This document shows positions 1 through 10,500 of a stretch of 64,000 nt of DNA, one piece after another. Position 1 is the stretch's first letter. Every line of letters begins with the position of its first letter. Source of the stretch: Legionella taurinensis (lineage in GTDB: Bacteria > Pseudomonadota > Gammaproteobacteria > Legionellales > Legionellaceae); the NCBI RefSeq assembly GCF_900452865.1, contig NZ_UGOZ01000001.1, forward strand, positions 558,001 to 622,000, in the 5' to 3' direction. The translations under genes and the position numbers were made by a program. A model generated the notes under the pieces. The model was not told where the DNA came from and searched no databases. It saw only the letters and a list, made by a program, of their open reading frames with translations.

Positions 1-341
1 GCTTTACCACTTTTTTGAAACAACGTCCTTTAGCGCTTCATTCTCCAGTAGCTTTTCTGCAAGAAGTTTTTTCAGCTTCTGGTTCTCTGATTCCAGCTCG
101 CGTAAGCGCTTCGCTTCGTTGACCTCTAAGCCCGCATACTTGCTACGCCAATTATAGAAGCAACCGCTTGTTATCCCCATACTACGACAGATATCACCAA
201 CCTTAGCGCCAGCCTCATGCTCTTTGATTGCTTTGATTATCTGCTCTTCGCTGTAACGTCTTTTCATTTTGAGTTCTCCATTGTCACAATTTTAATGGAT
301 TTCTCATCTTTGTCATGGGCTTATTTTTGGGGGATAGGTCA
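1..341 (-). mobile_element. IS3-family insertion sequence, partial (left copy)
   Basis: This is the orfA end of an IS that continues past the left window edge. Its outer end reads GGGGATAGGTCA at 330-341, the reverse of the TGACCTATCCCC end of the full copy at 34099. The encoded OrfA is identical over all 87 residues to that of the second copy, so the two copies are recent. They are in opposite orientation. The flanking target duplication cannot be tested because the other end is outside the window. Confidence 0.92.
4..267 (-). CDS. IS3-family transposase OrfA
   Basis: An 87-residue protein with an N-terminal helix-turn-helix (about residues 8-45, with a CRSMGITSGCFYNWRSKY core) followed by a leucine-zipper-like coiled coil (about 52-82). 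This is the usual DNA-binding OrfA of IS3 elements, which acts with OrfB, normally as an OrfAB frameshift fusion. The partner OrfB lies beyond the left edge. The product is identical to the OrfA encoded on the plus strand at 34173. Confidence 0.95.
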   Translation of the reverse strand: MKRRYSEEQIIKAIKEHEAGAKVGDICRSMGITSGCFYNWRSKYAGLEVNEAKRLRELESENQKLKKLLAEKLLENEALKDVVSKKW

Positions 342-434
342 ATCCCTGAAACCATAGCAATGAGCGCTTTGGTTTTGGCGGGCATCTTTAAAAAATCACC
401 TCTTGGCGCAAGTGTTGAGATAACGCCATCTTAA
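342..434 (+). pseudogene. C-terminal tail of an unknown gene truncated by the IS
   Basis: Directly after the IS end an open frame reads IPETIAMSALVLAGIF then KKSPLGASVEITPS and stops with TAA at 432-434. It has amphipathic coding character and no start codon of its own, so it is probably the 3' remnant of a gene whose 5' part lies on the other side of the IS. The family was not recognised. Confidence 0.4.
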
Positions 435-624
435 ATTAAGATTCTTACACTTTTAAAATTTATAAATTTAGGGATAATAATACAAACTGTTATGCCGAAC
501 TAATACTGGGCAATTGGTGGATATCATTATTCTGGGAGTCATGTAATATAGGAAAATAATCTTTTTTTTGGGGGGGACTTTGTCTTATTTTAAGGCCCTG
601 TAAGTTCACAATCCAGCAAGATCT

Positions 625-1476
625 TTATGAGTTTACTGTGACACCGAATGGAACGAAAAGGGTTTTCCCATTGATTTGTACTTGAACAAACATTTTAATA
701 AATCCAACTTTGTTGGGCTCTATATGAAATAGCAATTCAGGTCCTCCTCGTTCAGTATTATTTGTAGGTTCCTTGCCCATTGGATGGACATGAGTTACTG
801 TTTTAAAGTCCTCATTAAAACCAACGATGTGAGCATAAGCACCCATAATGGGTTCTAAGGTATGAACTGGGTTTTCCTTTGCATCAGTGACATCAATTTT
901 GCCCATGACTGCTTGACCGACGTGCAATGGTGTTTTATCAAAAGACAATTTGAATTGGTAGCCATCAACAATACTTTCAAATAATGGTTGTCGATGAATA
1001 GGATTTCCCAATCTCTTTTTGGTCTTTGGGGAAGGTAAATCAGCAACTACATATTCTTGGGTTTTTGTATTAGTTGGTATAAGATCAGCCCATGCTCGAT
1101 AGGAGGCGCTCTTAAGAGTAGGCTGCCATTCAAATTGATAGATACCTGGATTAGTTGTTTCGACTGGATGGACATGACTATAGTCATGGAGGCTATCATC
1201 GATAATTAACAAATGAATCTTTTGTGTATGTGCTTCAATAAGATCGTTTAAGGTGATTGGTTTATTGCGGTTCGTGTCAATTAATTTGATTAACACCAGT
1301 TTTTTGTCCTTTTTATCAATGATCTCTTGAATAGATAATTGCATGGTATTTTTTGATTTCAAAGAATGTGCCGCTTGATTTTTCATCATGCGTTGATTAG
1401 GCTTTTCTGAGAAAGCAGTAGAATAAAATAAATTAATGAATATCAAGCTAATTAGGGTGATGGCAAATTTCTTCAC
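625..1476 (-). CDS. Periplasmic His-motif protein with two YtkA-like repeats
   Basis: A 283-residue protein with a Sec signal peptide (about 1-23, ending AFSEK). Two homologous beta-rich halves follow, each with an HVHP motif: SHVHPVE in the first and THVHPMGKE in the second. Both resemble cupredoxin-like YtkA-type domains found next to copper genes. The HVHP pairs suggest periplasmic metal binding, but no metal ligand set is proven. It stands alone, divergent from the P-ATPase/RND cluster. Function is inferred from motif and context only. Confidence 0.7.
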   Translation of the reverse strand: MKKFAITLISLIFINLFYSTAFSEKPNQRMMKNQAAHSLKSKNTMQLSIQEIIDKKDKKLVLIKLIDTNRNKPITLNDLIEAHTQKIHLLIIDDSLHDYSHVHPVETTNPGIYQFEWQPTLKSASYRAWADLIPTNTKTQEYVVADLPSPKTKKRLGNPIHRQPLFESIVDGYQFKLSFDKTPLHVGQAVMGKIDVTDAKENPVHTLEPIMGAYAHIVGFNEDFKTVTHVHPMGKEPTNNTERGGPELLFHIEPNKVGFIKMFVQVQINGKTLFVPFGVTVNS

Positions 1477-2084
1477 AATAATTTCGTCTCCAAGAAAACC
1501 AATTGGTTATAAAATAATTTCTTATGGTCATATTCTGTATGCTATTTATTTTAATCAGCACATAGAATGATATCATGATTGTCTTTTTAAGACAGGCATT
1601 AAATATAAGTATTAAATATAAGTAGAGGTATCCTAAACGTTTTTTTGTAACTTCATTTTGCGTTTAATTGTTCATTCGATTATTGGATATCTTTCAGAAA
1701 GCAATTTACCAAAAATGATGGTTAGGAGCGTCATCGACGTTATTGATTGGGATGACGAAAATGATGTGATACGTGTCAATTAATTAGTGTACTATTTCAA
1801 AAGATAACTCAAATTTTGAATCGGTTTAGGACACGAAAAAGTGAACTAAAATCAATTCAGCTATCATTCAATTAATTCAAAACAAAGGGAAAAATTTTCT
1901 TTCACACGCTAAATAATTGTTAAGAGTTTTTGTTAGGAACACATCAAAGCATTCTCATTAAGTTTAGCAAAGGTTATTCCTAGCTAATCGTCTGTCAAAG
2001 CATAGAACACTCTGTTTTGACTTATCCATGCTAAAGAGTCTATATTGTAATTATTTCTCTTTAAAATCAAGGATGGAAATCATT
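1477..2084. other. Intergenic region between divergent genes
   Basis: About 600 bp of AT-rich DNA with no convincing gene. It contains a short tandem repeat (ATTAAATATAAGT twice, about 1598-1624). It must hold the promoters for the His-motif gene (minus) and the lipoprotein/P-ATPase side (plus), but I could not place -35/-10 boxes with confidence. Confidence 0.5.
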
Positions 2085-2231
2085 ATGAAACAAAATTATT
2101 GGATGGTTTTGGTTTGTTGTTTCGTTCTTACTGCTTGCATGAGTAGTGGCACTACCAGTAAGTATACTAAAAGTCTGGAAGAGCATGTCGCTCAAGGTCA
2201 TGTTGGCCATGGTGGCGGCGGTGGTCGCTAA
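2085..2231 (+). CDS. Small Gly/His-rich lipoprotein
   Basis: A 48-residue lipoprotein: a short hydrophobic signal with lipobox LTAC (Cys near residue 18), then a polar stretch and the tail GHVGHGGGGGR. The start at 2085 is preferred over longer in-frame starts because AAGGA sits 11 bases upstream. The lipidated Cys would anchor it to a membrane, leaving the His/Gly tail free in the periplasm or at the surface. It belongs to a set of similar tiny proteins at 14461, 14720 (decayed) and 49746, all near metal genes. Metal binding is an inference from composition. Confidence 0.72.
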   Translation: MKQNYWMVLVCCFVLTACMSSGTTSKYTKSLEEHVAQGHVGHGGGGGR

Positions 2232-2371
2232 CACGAAAATGTTTTTTTTCAACTGTACAGGATAACATGAGCGCTCACTCTATTAAATAAGAACTATTTG
2301 GGCACTAAAAATTGAGATAAAATGATGCTTCCCAAATCATAATGGATAGGCGAACGCAAAGGATGGCGGTC

Positions 2372-5062
2372 ATGGTAGAACAGTGGCACGAAAAATCACC
2401 CGCAGATACGGCATTGTTGTTTAAAACCGACTTATCTATAGGACTATCCGAGAAAGAAGCGGAACAGCGATTAAAAGAAATAGGACCCAACCTGCTGAGT
2501 CAACAGAAAAAAACATCTTCTTTCGTCATTTTTTTGCAACAATTTGAAAGTGTGGTCACCTGGGTACTTTTAGGTGCTGTTGTGGTTTCTTTTTTGTTGG
2601 ATGAAAAAGCCGATGCCATTGCCATTTTGGCCATTGTGATTTTAAATGCCATCATTGGATTTGTTTTAGAATACCGCGCCGATCGTGCCATGCTTGCCCT
2701 GCAACAAATGGCGGCACCCAAAGCTACTGTATTGCGTGATGGTCATGCCAAAATAATTGCTGCGTCTGATGTCGTCCCTGGTGATATTATTCTTTTTGAA
2801 AGTGGTGATTTAATTGCAGCAGACGCTCGTCTTTTTGAATTGTCCGCACTTAAGATCAATGAGGCACCACTCACGGGAGAATCCCTACCGGTTGCTAAAA
2901 ATCTTGATCTTTGTGCTAAAGACACTCCTCTGGCTGATCGCAAAAATATGGTGTTTATGGGAACATCCATTGCCGATGGTACAGGCAGAGCGCTGGTTGT
3001 GGCGAGCGGCATGCAAACAGAAATGGGGCATATAGCTAAAATGCTGGGTGAAGCCTCTAGTGATGAAACGCCTTTACAGAAAAGGCTCAATCAAGTGGGT
3101 TCTCGCTTATTATGGCTTTGTTTTTTCATTGTGATTGCCATTTTTGGATTGGGTTTACTGCGTCAGATTCCCCTTTTTAAACTGTTCATGAGTTCTGTGA
3201 GTCTTGCCGTGGCTGCGATTCCTGAAGGCTTGCCTGCCGTAGTCACAGTGGCGTTAGCACTTGGTGTGCAGCGTATGGTGCGACGTGAGGTGCTTGTAAG
3301 ACGATTATCGGCGGTTGAAACGCTCGGCTGTTTACAAGTCATATGTACTGATAAAACAGGAACATTGACAGTAGGTGAAATGACCGCACGTAAGCTTATT
3401 ACAGCAGATAACGTGTACAGCATTCGTGGAGAAGGATATCACCTCACGGGAGGATTTTCACTTCAAGGTCAAGAAATTAATGTGTCTGAAGACAAGGTAT
3501 TGCAAACTACTTTGCAAGCCATGGTGGCTTGCAATAACGCGAGCTTTGAGAGCCAAAATGGACGGTTGGCCACAGTGGGAGACCCAACTGAAATAGCACT
3601 CTTAGTTGCGGCAGCCAAAGGGGGTATTCGGCAAGAAAAATGGCAATCCACTTATCCTCGCAGGAAGGAGTTACCCTTTAATTCCGAACGAAAACGGATG
3701 ACCGTGATAGGTCAACAAGACAGTGAATTTGTAGCTTATGTAAAAGGAGCGCCAGAAATCATTTTGGAACGATGCACCCACGTTTTGACCAAAGACGGTA
3801 TTAAAAAATTAACGCCGAATGATAGAGCACGTATGAAACAGTCGTGTGAATTCATGGCGAGTGAGGCGTTGCGTCTTTTGGCATTGGCTAATCGCCAATT
3901 AGACTCCGCAACGTTAGAAAAGGGAGAGGAAGACATTGAAAATAACCTCATTTTCTTAGGTCTCATTGGTCTACAAGACCCGCCTCATGCGAGTGTCAAA
4001 GAATCAGTCGGTCGTTGTAAAAAGGCAGGCATCAAACCGGTGATGATTACAGGAGACCATCCTGATACGGCAAAGGCCATTGCACAAGAACTCGGTATTT
4101 TGGAAGCAGGGGATCGATTACTCACTGGCAATGAACTGGATACTATGTCAGAGGATGAATTTAACCATTGCGTCAAAGAAATCGCGGTCTATGCCCGTGT
4201 GACCGCTCTGCATAAATTAAAAATCGTACGTGCCTGGAAAAAACAAAATAGGGTGGTCGCGATGACTGGTGATGGAGTGAATGATGCTCCTGCTTTAAAA
4301 GAAGCGTCTGTGGGGATTGCGATGGGAAAAACAGGGACTGCTGTCACCAAGGAAGCCTCTGACATCATTGTCATGGATAATAATTTTACCTCCATTGTCG
4401 CGGGCATTGAAGAAGGTCGTACCATTTATGACAACATTTCTAAAACGCTTGCTTATTTATTGGCCGGGAATATGGGTGAGTTGTTGGTCGTTTTCATTGC
4501 CCTGTTAATTGGATGGCCATTACCCCTGTTACCCATTCAACTGTTATGGATTAACTTAGTTACCGATGGACTACCGGCCATTGGCTTGGCAACAGATATG
4601 TCGGAACCCGGAATTCTTAAGCGTCCGCCAAGGGAGTCGCAAAAACCTTTTATGGATTTCTCTTTTTTTAAGCGCGTCTCTTTTATCGGCTGTATGACTG
4701 CATTGGTGACCCTGGGTATTTTTGCTTACGAGTACTTAGTCAATAATGATTTGACTCAAGCCCAAGATGCGGCTTTTTCTGTTTTAGTTACTGAAGAATT
4801 ACTGCGCGCCTTTAGCGCGCGCAGCCAGACCAAAACCATTTGGCAGCTTGGCTTTTTTTCCAATCTGCGTTTGTTCTTTATTGTCAGTATTAGTTTTTCG
4901 CTGCAGATAGTGATTCACCATATTCCTATTTTGCGTGAGCTTTTTGGTATTAGCACGGTATCGTTAATGGAATGCCTCCTCTGGGTGATTGTGGGGATGC
5001 TGCCCTTATTGGTCTTGGAAATTCAGAAAATGCTAAGGAAGGCACCCAATGAAGCGTTTTAG
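2372..5062 (+). CDS. Ca2+-type (P2A) cation-transporting P-ATPase
   Basis: About 896 residues in SERCA/PMR1-like order: cation_N domain, TGES actuator motif, M4 AAIPEGLP, phosphorylation site CTDKTGT (Asp near 327), hinge TGDGVNDAP. The M5 GNMGE and M6 NLVTDGLP motifs correspond to the Ca ligands of SERCA (N768/E771 and N796/T799/D800), and an M8 Glu (VTEELLRAF) is also present, so calcium or a similar divalent ion is the likely substrate. The start was chosen at 2372 because AAAGGA lies 8 bases upstream; an in-frame ATG at 2342 has no Shine-Dalgarno. It overlaps the following TolC-type gene by 14 bases and heads the cluster running to 14436. Confidence 0.9.
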   Translation: MVEQWHEKSPADTALLFKTDLSIGLSEKEAEQRLKEIGPNLLSQQKKTSSFVIFLQQFESVVTWVLLGAVVVSFLLDEKADAIAILAIVILNAIIGFVLEYRADRAMLALQQMAAPKATVLRDGHAKIIAASDVVPGDIILFESGDLIAADARLFELSALKINEAPLTGESLPVAKNLDLCAKDTPLADRKNMVFMGTSIADGTGRALVVASGMQTEMGHIAKMLGEASSDETPLQKRLNQVGSRLLWLCFFIVIAIFGLGLLRQIPLFKLFMSSVSLAVAAIPEGLPAVVTVALALGVQRMVRREVLVRRLSAVETLGCLQVICTDKTGTLTVGEMTARKLITADNVYSIRGEGYHLTGGFSLQGQEINVSEDKVLQTTLQAMVACNNASFESQNGRLATVGDPTEIALLVAAAKGGIRQEKWQSTYPRRKELPFNSERKRMTVIGQQDSEFVAYVKGAPEIILERCTHVLTKDGIKKLTPNDRARMKQSCEFMASEALRLLALANRQLDSATLEKGEEDIENNLIFLGLIGLQDPPHASVKESVGRCKKAGIKPVMITGDHPDTAKAIAQELGILEAGDRLLTGNELDTMSEDEFNHCVKEIAVYARVTALHKLKIVRAWKKQNRVVAMTGDGVNDAPALKEASVGIAMGKTGTAVTKEASDIIVMDNNFTSIVAGIEEGRTIYDNISKTLAYLLAGNMGELLVVFIALLIGWPLPLLPIQLLWINLVTDGLPAIGLATDMSEPGILKRPPRESQKPFMDFSFFKRVSFIGCMTALVTLGIFAYEYLVNNDLTQAQDAAFSVLVTEELLRAFSARSQTKTIWQLGFFSNLRLFFIVSISFSLQIVIHHIPILRELFGISTVSLMECLLWVIVGMLPLLVLEIQKMLRKAPNEAF

Positions 5063-6305
5063 TATTAAAAAAATCATTTGGACTATGTTCTTAAGTTCCT
5101 GTGTGAATGGGGCCTTGGCTTATGCCACGCCAACGCCTGGCTTATCGCAATTAATTGAGACAGCCAAGCACAACAATCCGCAGATTCGTGCCGCACGTGA
5201 CCGATTACTTGCTGCAATCCATGTGATTCCCCAATCCAAAGCATTGCCTGACCCTAAGCTTAATGCCGGATACATCAATATGTCGGAGAATCTCCCTATG
5301 GATGTAGATCCAAGACGCGAGCAAATGTTGGGTGGCCAACAAGAAATTCCTTTTCCTGGCAAACTCATTGTGCGAGGAAGGATAGCAACAATAGAGGCCA
5401 AACGCGCTAAAGCGGAGTACCAAGCGACTTGTTTCGCGGTCATTGCGGAACTAAAACGACTTTATTATGATCTTTATTTTGTCAATAAATCCATTGTGAT
5501 CGTGCAAAGAAACCAAGCGCTTCTTCATGAAATGGAAAAGAGTGCCGAGGTCAATTACAGTGTAGGAAAAACCCCGCAACAAGACATTTATCGTGCCCAA
5601 ACCGAGATTTCTCGCCTTTTAATGCGTTTAGTCATCTTAAAGCAACAACGAGAATCCCTGCAAGCCGACATCAATCGCCTTTTAAATCGTTCCTTAGAAA
5701 TAACAGTAAACACACCCACGACACTTTCTATAACACCAATGGGTCATAACTTAGAGTATTTTTATACTCTGCTGAAGAGCCGAGCGCCGCAATTAATCAT
5801 GCAGCAGCGCAGTGTCCAAAAAGGACGGCAAGCCATCCGCTTAAGTAAAATGGAGTATTTTCCGGATGTTGAAATCGAAGGAGGACGGCTTCATGATACG
5901 GGAATGCATACCAAAGGCTATCAAGTGTTGTTAAAAGCAACGGTTCCTCTTTATTTCATGCAAAAGCAAAATAATGCCGTACGTGAATCATTGGCCCGCT
6001 ACAATGCGGATATTGAAGATTTGCAGACAACTTATCGCACTCTGTCTTTTCAAGTGAAAAACGCTTATTTGTTGGCAGAGCGTTCTGCCAAGCTTATTCA
6101 TTTGATTCAACACACCATTATTCCGCAAGCCACCTTAACCTTTACTTCTTCCCAAGCCAATTATGGGGTAGGCAAAGTGGATTTTTTAACAATGCTGAAT
6201 AATTTATTAACGTTGCAAGAAAACGAATTGGAATGGCACAGTGAGCTTGCTGAGCATGAAAAAGCCATCACGCAAATCGAAGAAACCACAGGGACGTACC
6301 TATGA
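5049..6305 (+). CDS. helC: TolC-family outer-membrane efflux protein (CusC/HelC-like)
   Basis: A 418-residue outer-membrane factor with a signal peptide and two repeated long-helix segments typical of the OEP family (about 40-225 and 235-415). It would form the outer-membrane exit duct of the tripartite pump encoded with the next two genes. Its start overlaps the P-ATPase end and its stop overlaps the adaptor start in ATGA. The gene symbol is by analogy with the Legionella helCBA order and is not proven. Confidence 0.85.
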   Translation: MKRFSIKKIIWTMFLSSCVNGALAYATPTPGLSQLIETAKHNNPQIRAARDRLLAAIHVIPQSKALPDPKLNAGYINMSENLPMDVDPRREQMLGGQQEIPFPGKLIVRGRIATIEAKRAKAEYQATCFAVIAELKRLYYDLYFVNKSIVIVQRNQALLHEMEKSAEVNYSVGKTPQQDIYRAQTEISRLLMRLVILKQQRESLQADINRLLNRSLEITVNTPTTLSITPMGHNLEYFYTLLKSRAPQLIMQQRSVQKGRQAIRLSKMEYFPDVEIEGGRLHDTGMHTKGYQVLLKATVPLYFMQKQNNAVRESLARYNADIEDLQTTYRTLSFQVKNAYLLAERSAKLIHLIQHTIIPQATLTFTSSQANYGVGKVDFLTMLNNLLTLQENELEWHSELAEHEKAITQIEETTGTYL

Positions 6306-7435
6306 ATTGTAAGGCGATGATAAAGAGTGTACTCATTTTGAGCCTGCTGTCTTTAATACCACTAACCCATGCTCAAAACACCACGGACACTCATGGCAAG
6401 ATGGACATGAAACAGTCCACTCAAAAAAATGAGATAGTGATTGATCCCGTTCGCTTACAAGCCATTGGCATTACTTCAGAGCCGGTACGTCGTCAAAAGG
6501 TTGAAAAAATCATTCGCACCGTAGGGCGAGTTGAGGCTGATGAACGGCGTATTGCCCATATCCATGTGCGCTTTGACGGTTGGATTGAGAAATTATTCAT
6601 CAATTTCACAGGCGAAAAAGTCAAAGCAGGACAGGCCCTTTTTACCGTGTATAGTCCTGATTTGGTTTCTACTCAACAAGAATATTTACTCGCCTTCAAC
6701 GCACAAAAAATCTTAAGCCAAAATACGACATCCAGCGCTGCCAAAGGCGCCCAAGGGGCTTTTCAAGCAGCTCACCAAAGGTTGTTGCTGTGGGGGATTA
6801 CTGAAAAAGACATTGAACAGTTAAGGCGCACCAGCAAAATCACCCGGACCATGACGATTCATTCACCTATTCAAGGAACAGTTCTTAAAAAAATGGCATT
6901 AATAGGCATGCGCATTGAGCCGGGGGATGAATTGTACACCATTGCTGATTTATCACGCCTGTGGGTTTTAGGGGACATTTACGAATACGAGCTTCCTTAC
7001 ATTCGTCTTGGTCAAACGGCTGATTTGACTCTGACCTATTTGCCCAATGAATTATTTAAAGCCAAGCTTGATTTTATTTATCCCACCATCGAGATGAAAA
7101 CGCGCACAGCCAAAGTTCGCTTTGAAGTGGATAATCAAAAAGACCAATTAAAACCGGGTATGTATGTGAATCTGGAGCTCAAAATCCCATTGGGTGAACG
7201 ACTTGTCGTGCCTAAAAATGCTGTTTTACTCACGGGTGAACGAGCAGTCGTCTTTATTTATCATGGCAATGGAAAAATTGAATGGCGAGACGTCACGATA
7301 GGGGTACGGGCAGGTGATTTGCTTGAGATAGTAAAAGGAGTCAAGGAAGGAGATAAAATTATCACATCGGCTAATTTCCTTATTGATTCGGAGAGCCAGT
7401 TGAAAGCGGCCATGGGAGGCATGCAACATCAATAG
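6302..7435 (+). CDS. helB: RND periplasmic adaptor, CusB/HelB-like
   Basis: A 377-residue membrane-fusion protein: signal peptide, a Met-containing linker (HGKMDMKQ, near residues 34-41) reminiscent of the CusB metal-binding N-terminus, barrel-sandwich/lipoyl halves around the helical hairpin, a beta-barrel (VLGDIYEYELPYIRLGQ) and a membrane-proximal domain. It would link inner-membrane pump and outer-membrane duct and hand over Cu(I). It overlaps helC by 4 bases. An 80-base gap before the pump gene contains a small hairpin (AAAGGC/GCCTTT at 7481-7499). Confidence 0.87.
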   Translation: MNCKAMIKSVLILSLLSLIPLTHAQNTTDTHGKMDMKQSTQKNEIVIDPVRLQAIGITSEPVRRQKVEKIIRTVGRVEADERRIAHIHVRFDGWIEKLFINFTGEKVKAGQALFTVYSPDLVSTQQEYLLAFNAQKILSQNTTSSAAKGAQGAFQAAHQRLLLWGITEKDIEQLRRTSKITRTMTIHSPIQGTVLKKMALIGMRIEPGDELYTIADLSRLWVLGDIYEYELPYIRLGQTADLTLTYLPNELFKAKLDFIYPTIEMKTRTAKVRFEVDNQKDQLKPGMYVNLELKIPLGERLVVPKNAVLLTGERAVVFIYHGNGKIEWRDVTIGVRAGDLLEIVKGVKEGDKIITSANFLIDSESQLKAAMGGMQHQ

Positions 7436-7515
7436 ACATTTCTAAACTCTACTGGGGTAGGAAAGAAATTCTAATAATAAAAAGGCATGATTGGCCTTTG
7501 GAATAAAGGGATGGT

Positions 7516-10500
7516 ATGGTTGAGCGGATTATTGAATTTTGTGCACGCAATCGCTTCATGGTGTTGCTTTTTGTGCTTGGGTTTTCTTTTATGGGCTATG
7601 TGGCCTTGAAGAATACCCGCATGGATGCCCTGCCTGACATTTCAGACACGCAGGTGATTGTGTACAGCACCTGGATGGGGCGCTCGCCCGATCTCATGGA
7701 AGACCAAGTCACTTATCCTATTGTAACCGCACTTTTGTCGGCACCAAAGGTTGTTGCTGTGCGGGGATTTTCTGATTTTGGCTTTTCTTATGTGTACATT
7801 ATTTTTGAGGACGGTACGGATATTTATTGGGCGCGTTCACGCGTTTTGGAGTACATGAGCCAATTGGCTGGGAAATTGCCCGAAGGGGTGACGCCTCAAT
7901 TAGGACCTGATGCGACCCCGGTGGGGTGGATTTATCAATACGCCTTGGTGGATGAAAACGGCAAGCATAATCTGGCTGAGCTTCGCACGTTTCAGGATTG
8001 GTATTTACGCTACTGGTTAAGAGCAGTTCCAGGGGTGTCGGAAGTAGCCAGCGTGGGTGGATTTGTCAGGCAATATCAAGTCAACTTAGATCCAGTCAAA
8101 ATCCTTGCTTATAATCTATCGGTTCCTGAGATCATCGAAAAAATTCGCATGAGCAATAACGATACCGGTGGGCGAGTACTTGAATTCTCAGGGGTAGAGT
8201 ACATGATCCGCGGTCGAGGGTACATTAAATCGACTGAGGACATTGAAAAAATTGCAATAGGCACTAATGCCAATGGGACACCGATTCTATTACGGGATGT
8301 GGCGAGTGTTCAGCTGGGCTCTGATATGCGCCGGGGTGTGGTGGATTTAAACGGTCAGGGAGAGGCAGTCGGAGGCATTGTCATCATGCGCTTTGGTGAA
8401 GACGTGTTGCAAGTGATTGGCCGCATTAAGGAGAAGCTAAAAGAATTAGCCACCGCCATCCCGGAAGGGATAAAAATGGTTACTGTGTATGACAGAAGTA
8501 ACTTAATTCAAGAGGCGATTTCCACCGCCAATTGGAATTTGATTGAAGAGCTTGCCGTGGTGGGGCTGCTCATCATCGTGTTTTTAGGCCATTTTCGTTC
8601 GGCGTTGATTCCCATTATTACGTTACCACTGGCGATTTTGATATCCTTTATTCCCATCTATTTTTTACATATTGGTCTTAACATCATGTCCATTGGTGGG
8701 ATTATTGTCGCTGTTGGGGATATGGTCGATGCGGCCATCATCATGGTGGATAATGCTCATAAGCGCTTAGCGGATTGGGAAGCGAAAGGAAGTCCGGGCG
8801 ATCGCACCCAAGTGCTGATTGATTCGGCCAAAGAGGTAGGACCTGCTATTTTTTCCTCGCTTTTAGTGATTGCTATTTCTTTCATGCCGGTTTTTACTTT
8901 GGAAGCCCAAGAAGGACGGCTGTTTTCGCCCTTAGCTTATACTAAAAACTTGGCTATTTTCATGAGCGCTTTGCTCGCAATTACCTTGATTCCTGTACTT
9001 TTGCCTCTTTTGGTGCGTGGACGAATTATCCCTGAGCAAAAACATCCGATTACCCGGTTTATGCAAGCAATGTACGCACCGGTGTTAAAGTTTGCCTTAA
9101 AATATCGGAAGCTTGTGATGGGAATTGCAGTGGTGATTGCCTTAAGTATTATTCCTCTTTACAAGCTGATTGGCTCTGAGTTTATGCCTCCTCTTTATGA
9201 AGGAACAATTTTGTATATGCCGGTGACGTTACCTGGGATTTCCGTCACTCAAGCCACGACCTTGCTTCAAGAAATGGATAAAAAATTAAAAGCCTTTCCC
9301 GAAGTAGCGCATGTGTTTGGAAAGACAGGAAGAGCAGAAACCTCAACCGATCCTTCCCCATTTAACATGATGGAAGTCATTGTGGAATTAAAGTCTAAAG
9401 AATTTTGGCGACAAGGAATGACTTATGACCGTTTGGTGGCTGAGATGGATAAAGCGTTGCAATTTCCAGGCGTAAGCAACGCTTGGACCATGCCCATTAA
9501 GGCACGCAATGACATGCTCACCACAGGAATTCGAACCGCGGTCGGGATTAAAATTTTTGGTCCGGACATTAAAAAGATAGAAGCCATTGGAAAAGAAATT
9601 GAAATGGTGGCCAAAGAAGTGAAGGGGACAAGTACGGTCTATGCTGAACGGGTTGCTGGTGGGTATTTCCTTGATTTTCAAATCAATCGTGACCAATTGG
9701 CGCGTTATGGTTTAACGATTATGGATGTCAATCGCATTATTGAGTCGGCTGTGGGTGGGGAAAACATTACCACCACGATTGAAGGGCGTGAGCGCTATCC
9801 CGTGAACGTGCGTTATTTACGCGAATTACGCGACGATCCGGATAAACTCAATCGCATTTTAGTCAAAACACCGAGTGGTGCTGAAGTCCCTGTGGCGCAA
9901 TTGGTGACTTTGACTTTTCGTTCAGGCCCTGCCATGGTTCGCGATGAGAATGCCATGTTAGCAGGTTATGTCTTTATTGATATTAGTGGGCGAGACATTG
10001 GTGGTTACGTGGAAGAATTAAAGCAAGCAGTCAAAGCCAAGGTGAAATTGCCTGCGGGCTACACGTTGGCGTGGTCAGGTCAATACGAGTTTATGCAGCG
10101 GGTATACGAGCGGCTTAAAATTTTCGTGCCGCTTACTTTAGCGATTATTTTTGTTTTATTTTACTTTACCTTCCGCACCATCACTGAGACTTTAATGGTG
10201 ATGTTAGGGGTTCCCTTTGCTTTATTTGGCGGCTTTTTATTGCTTTATGTATTGGGATACAACATGAGCATTGCGGTTTGGGTAGGGATGATTGCGCTCG
10301 CAGGCGTTGCGGCTGAAACGAGTGCGGTGATGCTTGCTTACCTGGACTCCGATTACAAGGAACAAAAAGAAAAGGGATTACTCAACACTTTGCCGGATTT
10401 GATTCAAATGGTGCGAGAGTGTGCGGTGTCTCGTATTCGCCCCATGGTCATGGCGGGTCTTGCCAACATCATTGGACTACTCCCTGTGATGTGGGCCACA

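Noticed and set aside
7481-7499. Terminator between helB and helA
   Set aside because: The AAAGGC/GCCTTT stem is short, has no T-run and the pump must be expressed with its partners.
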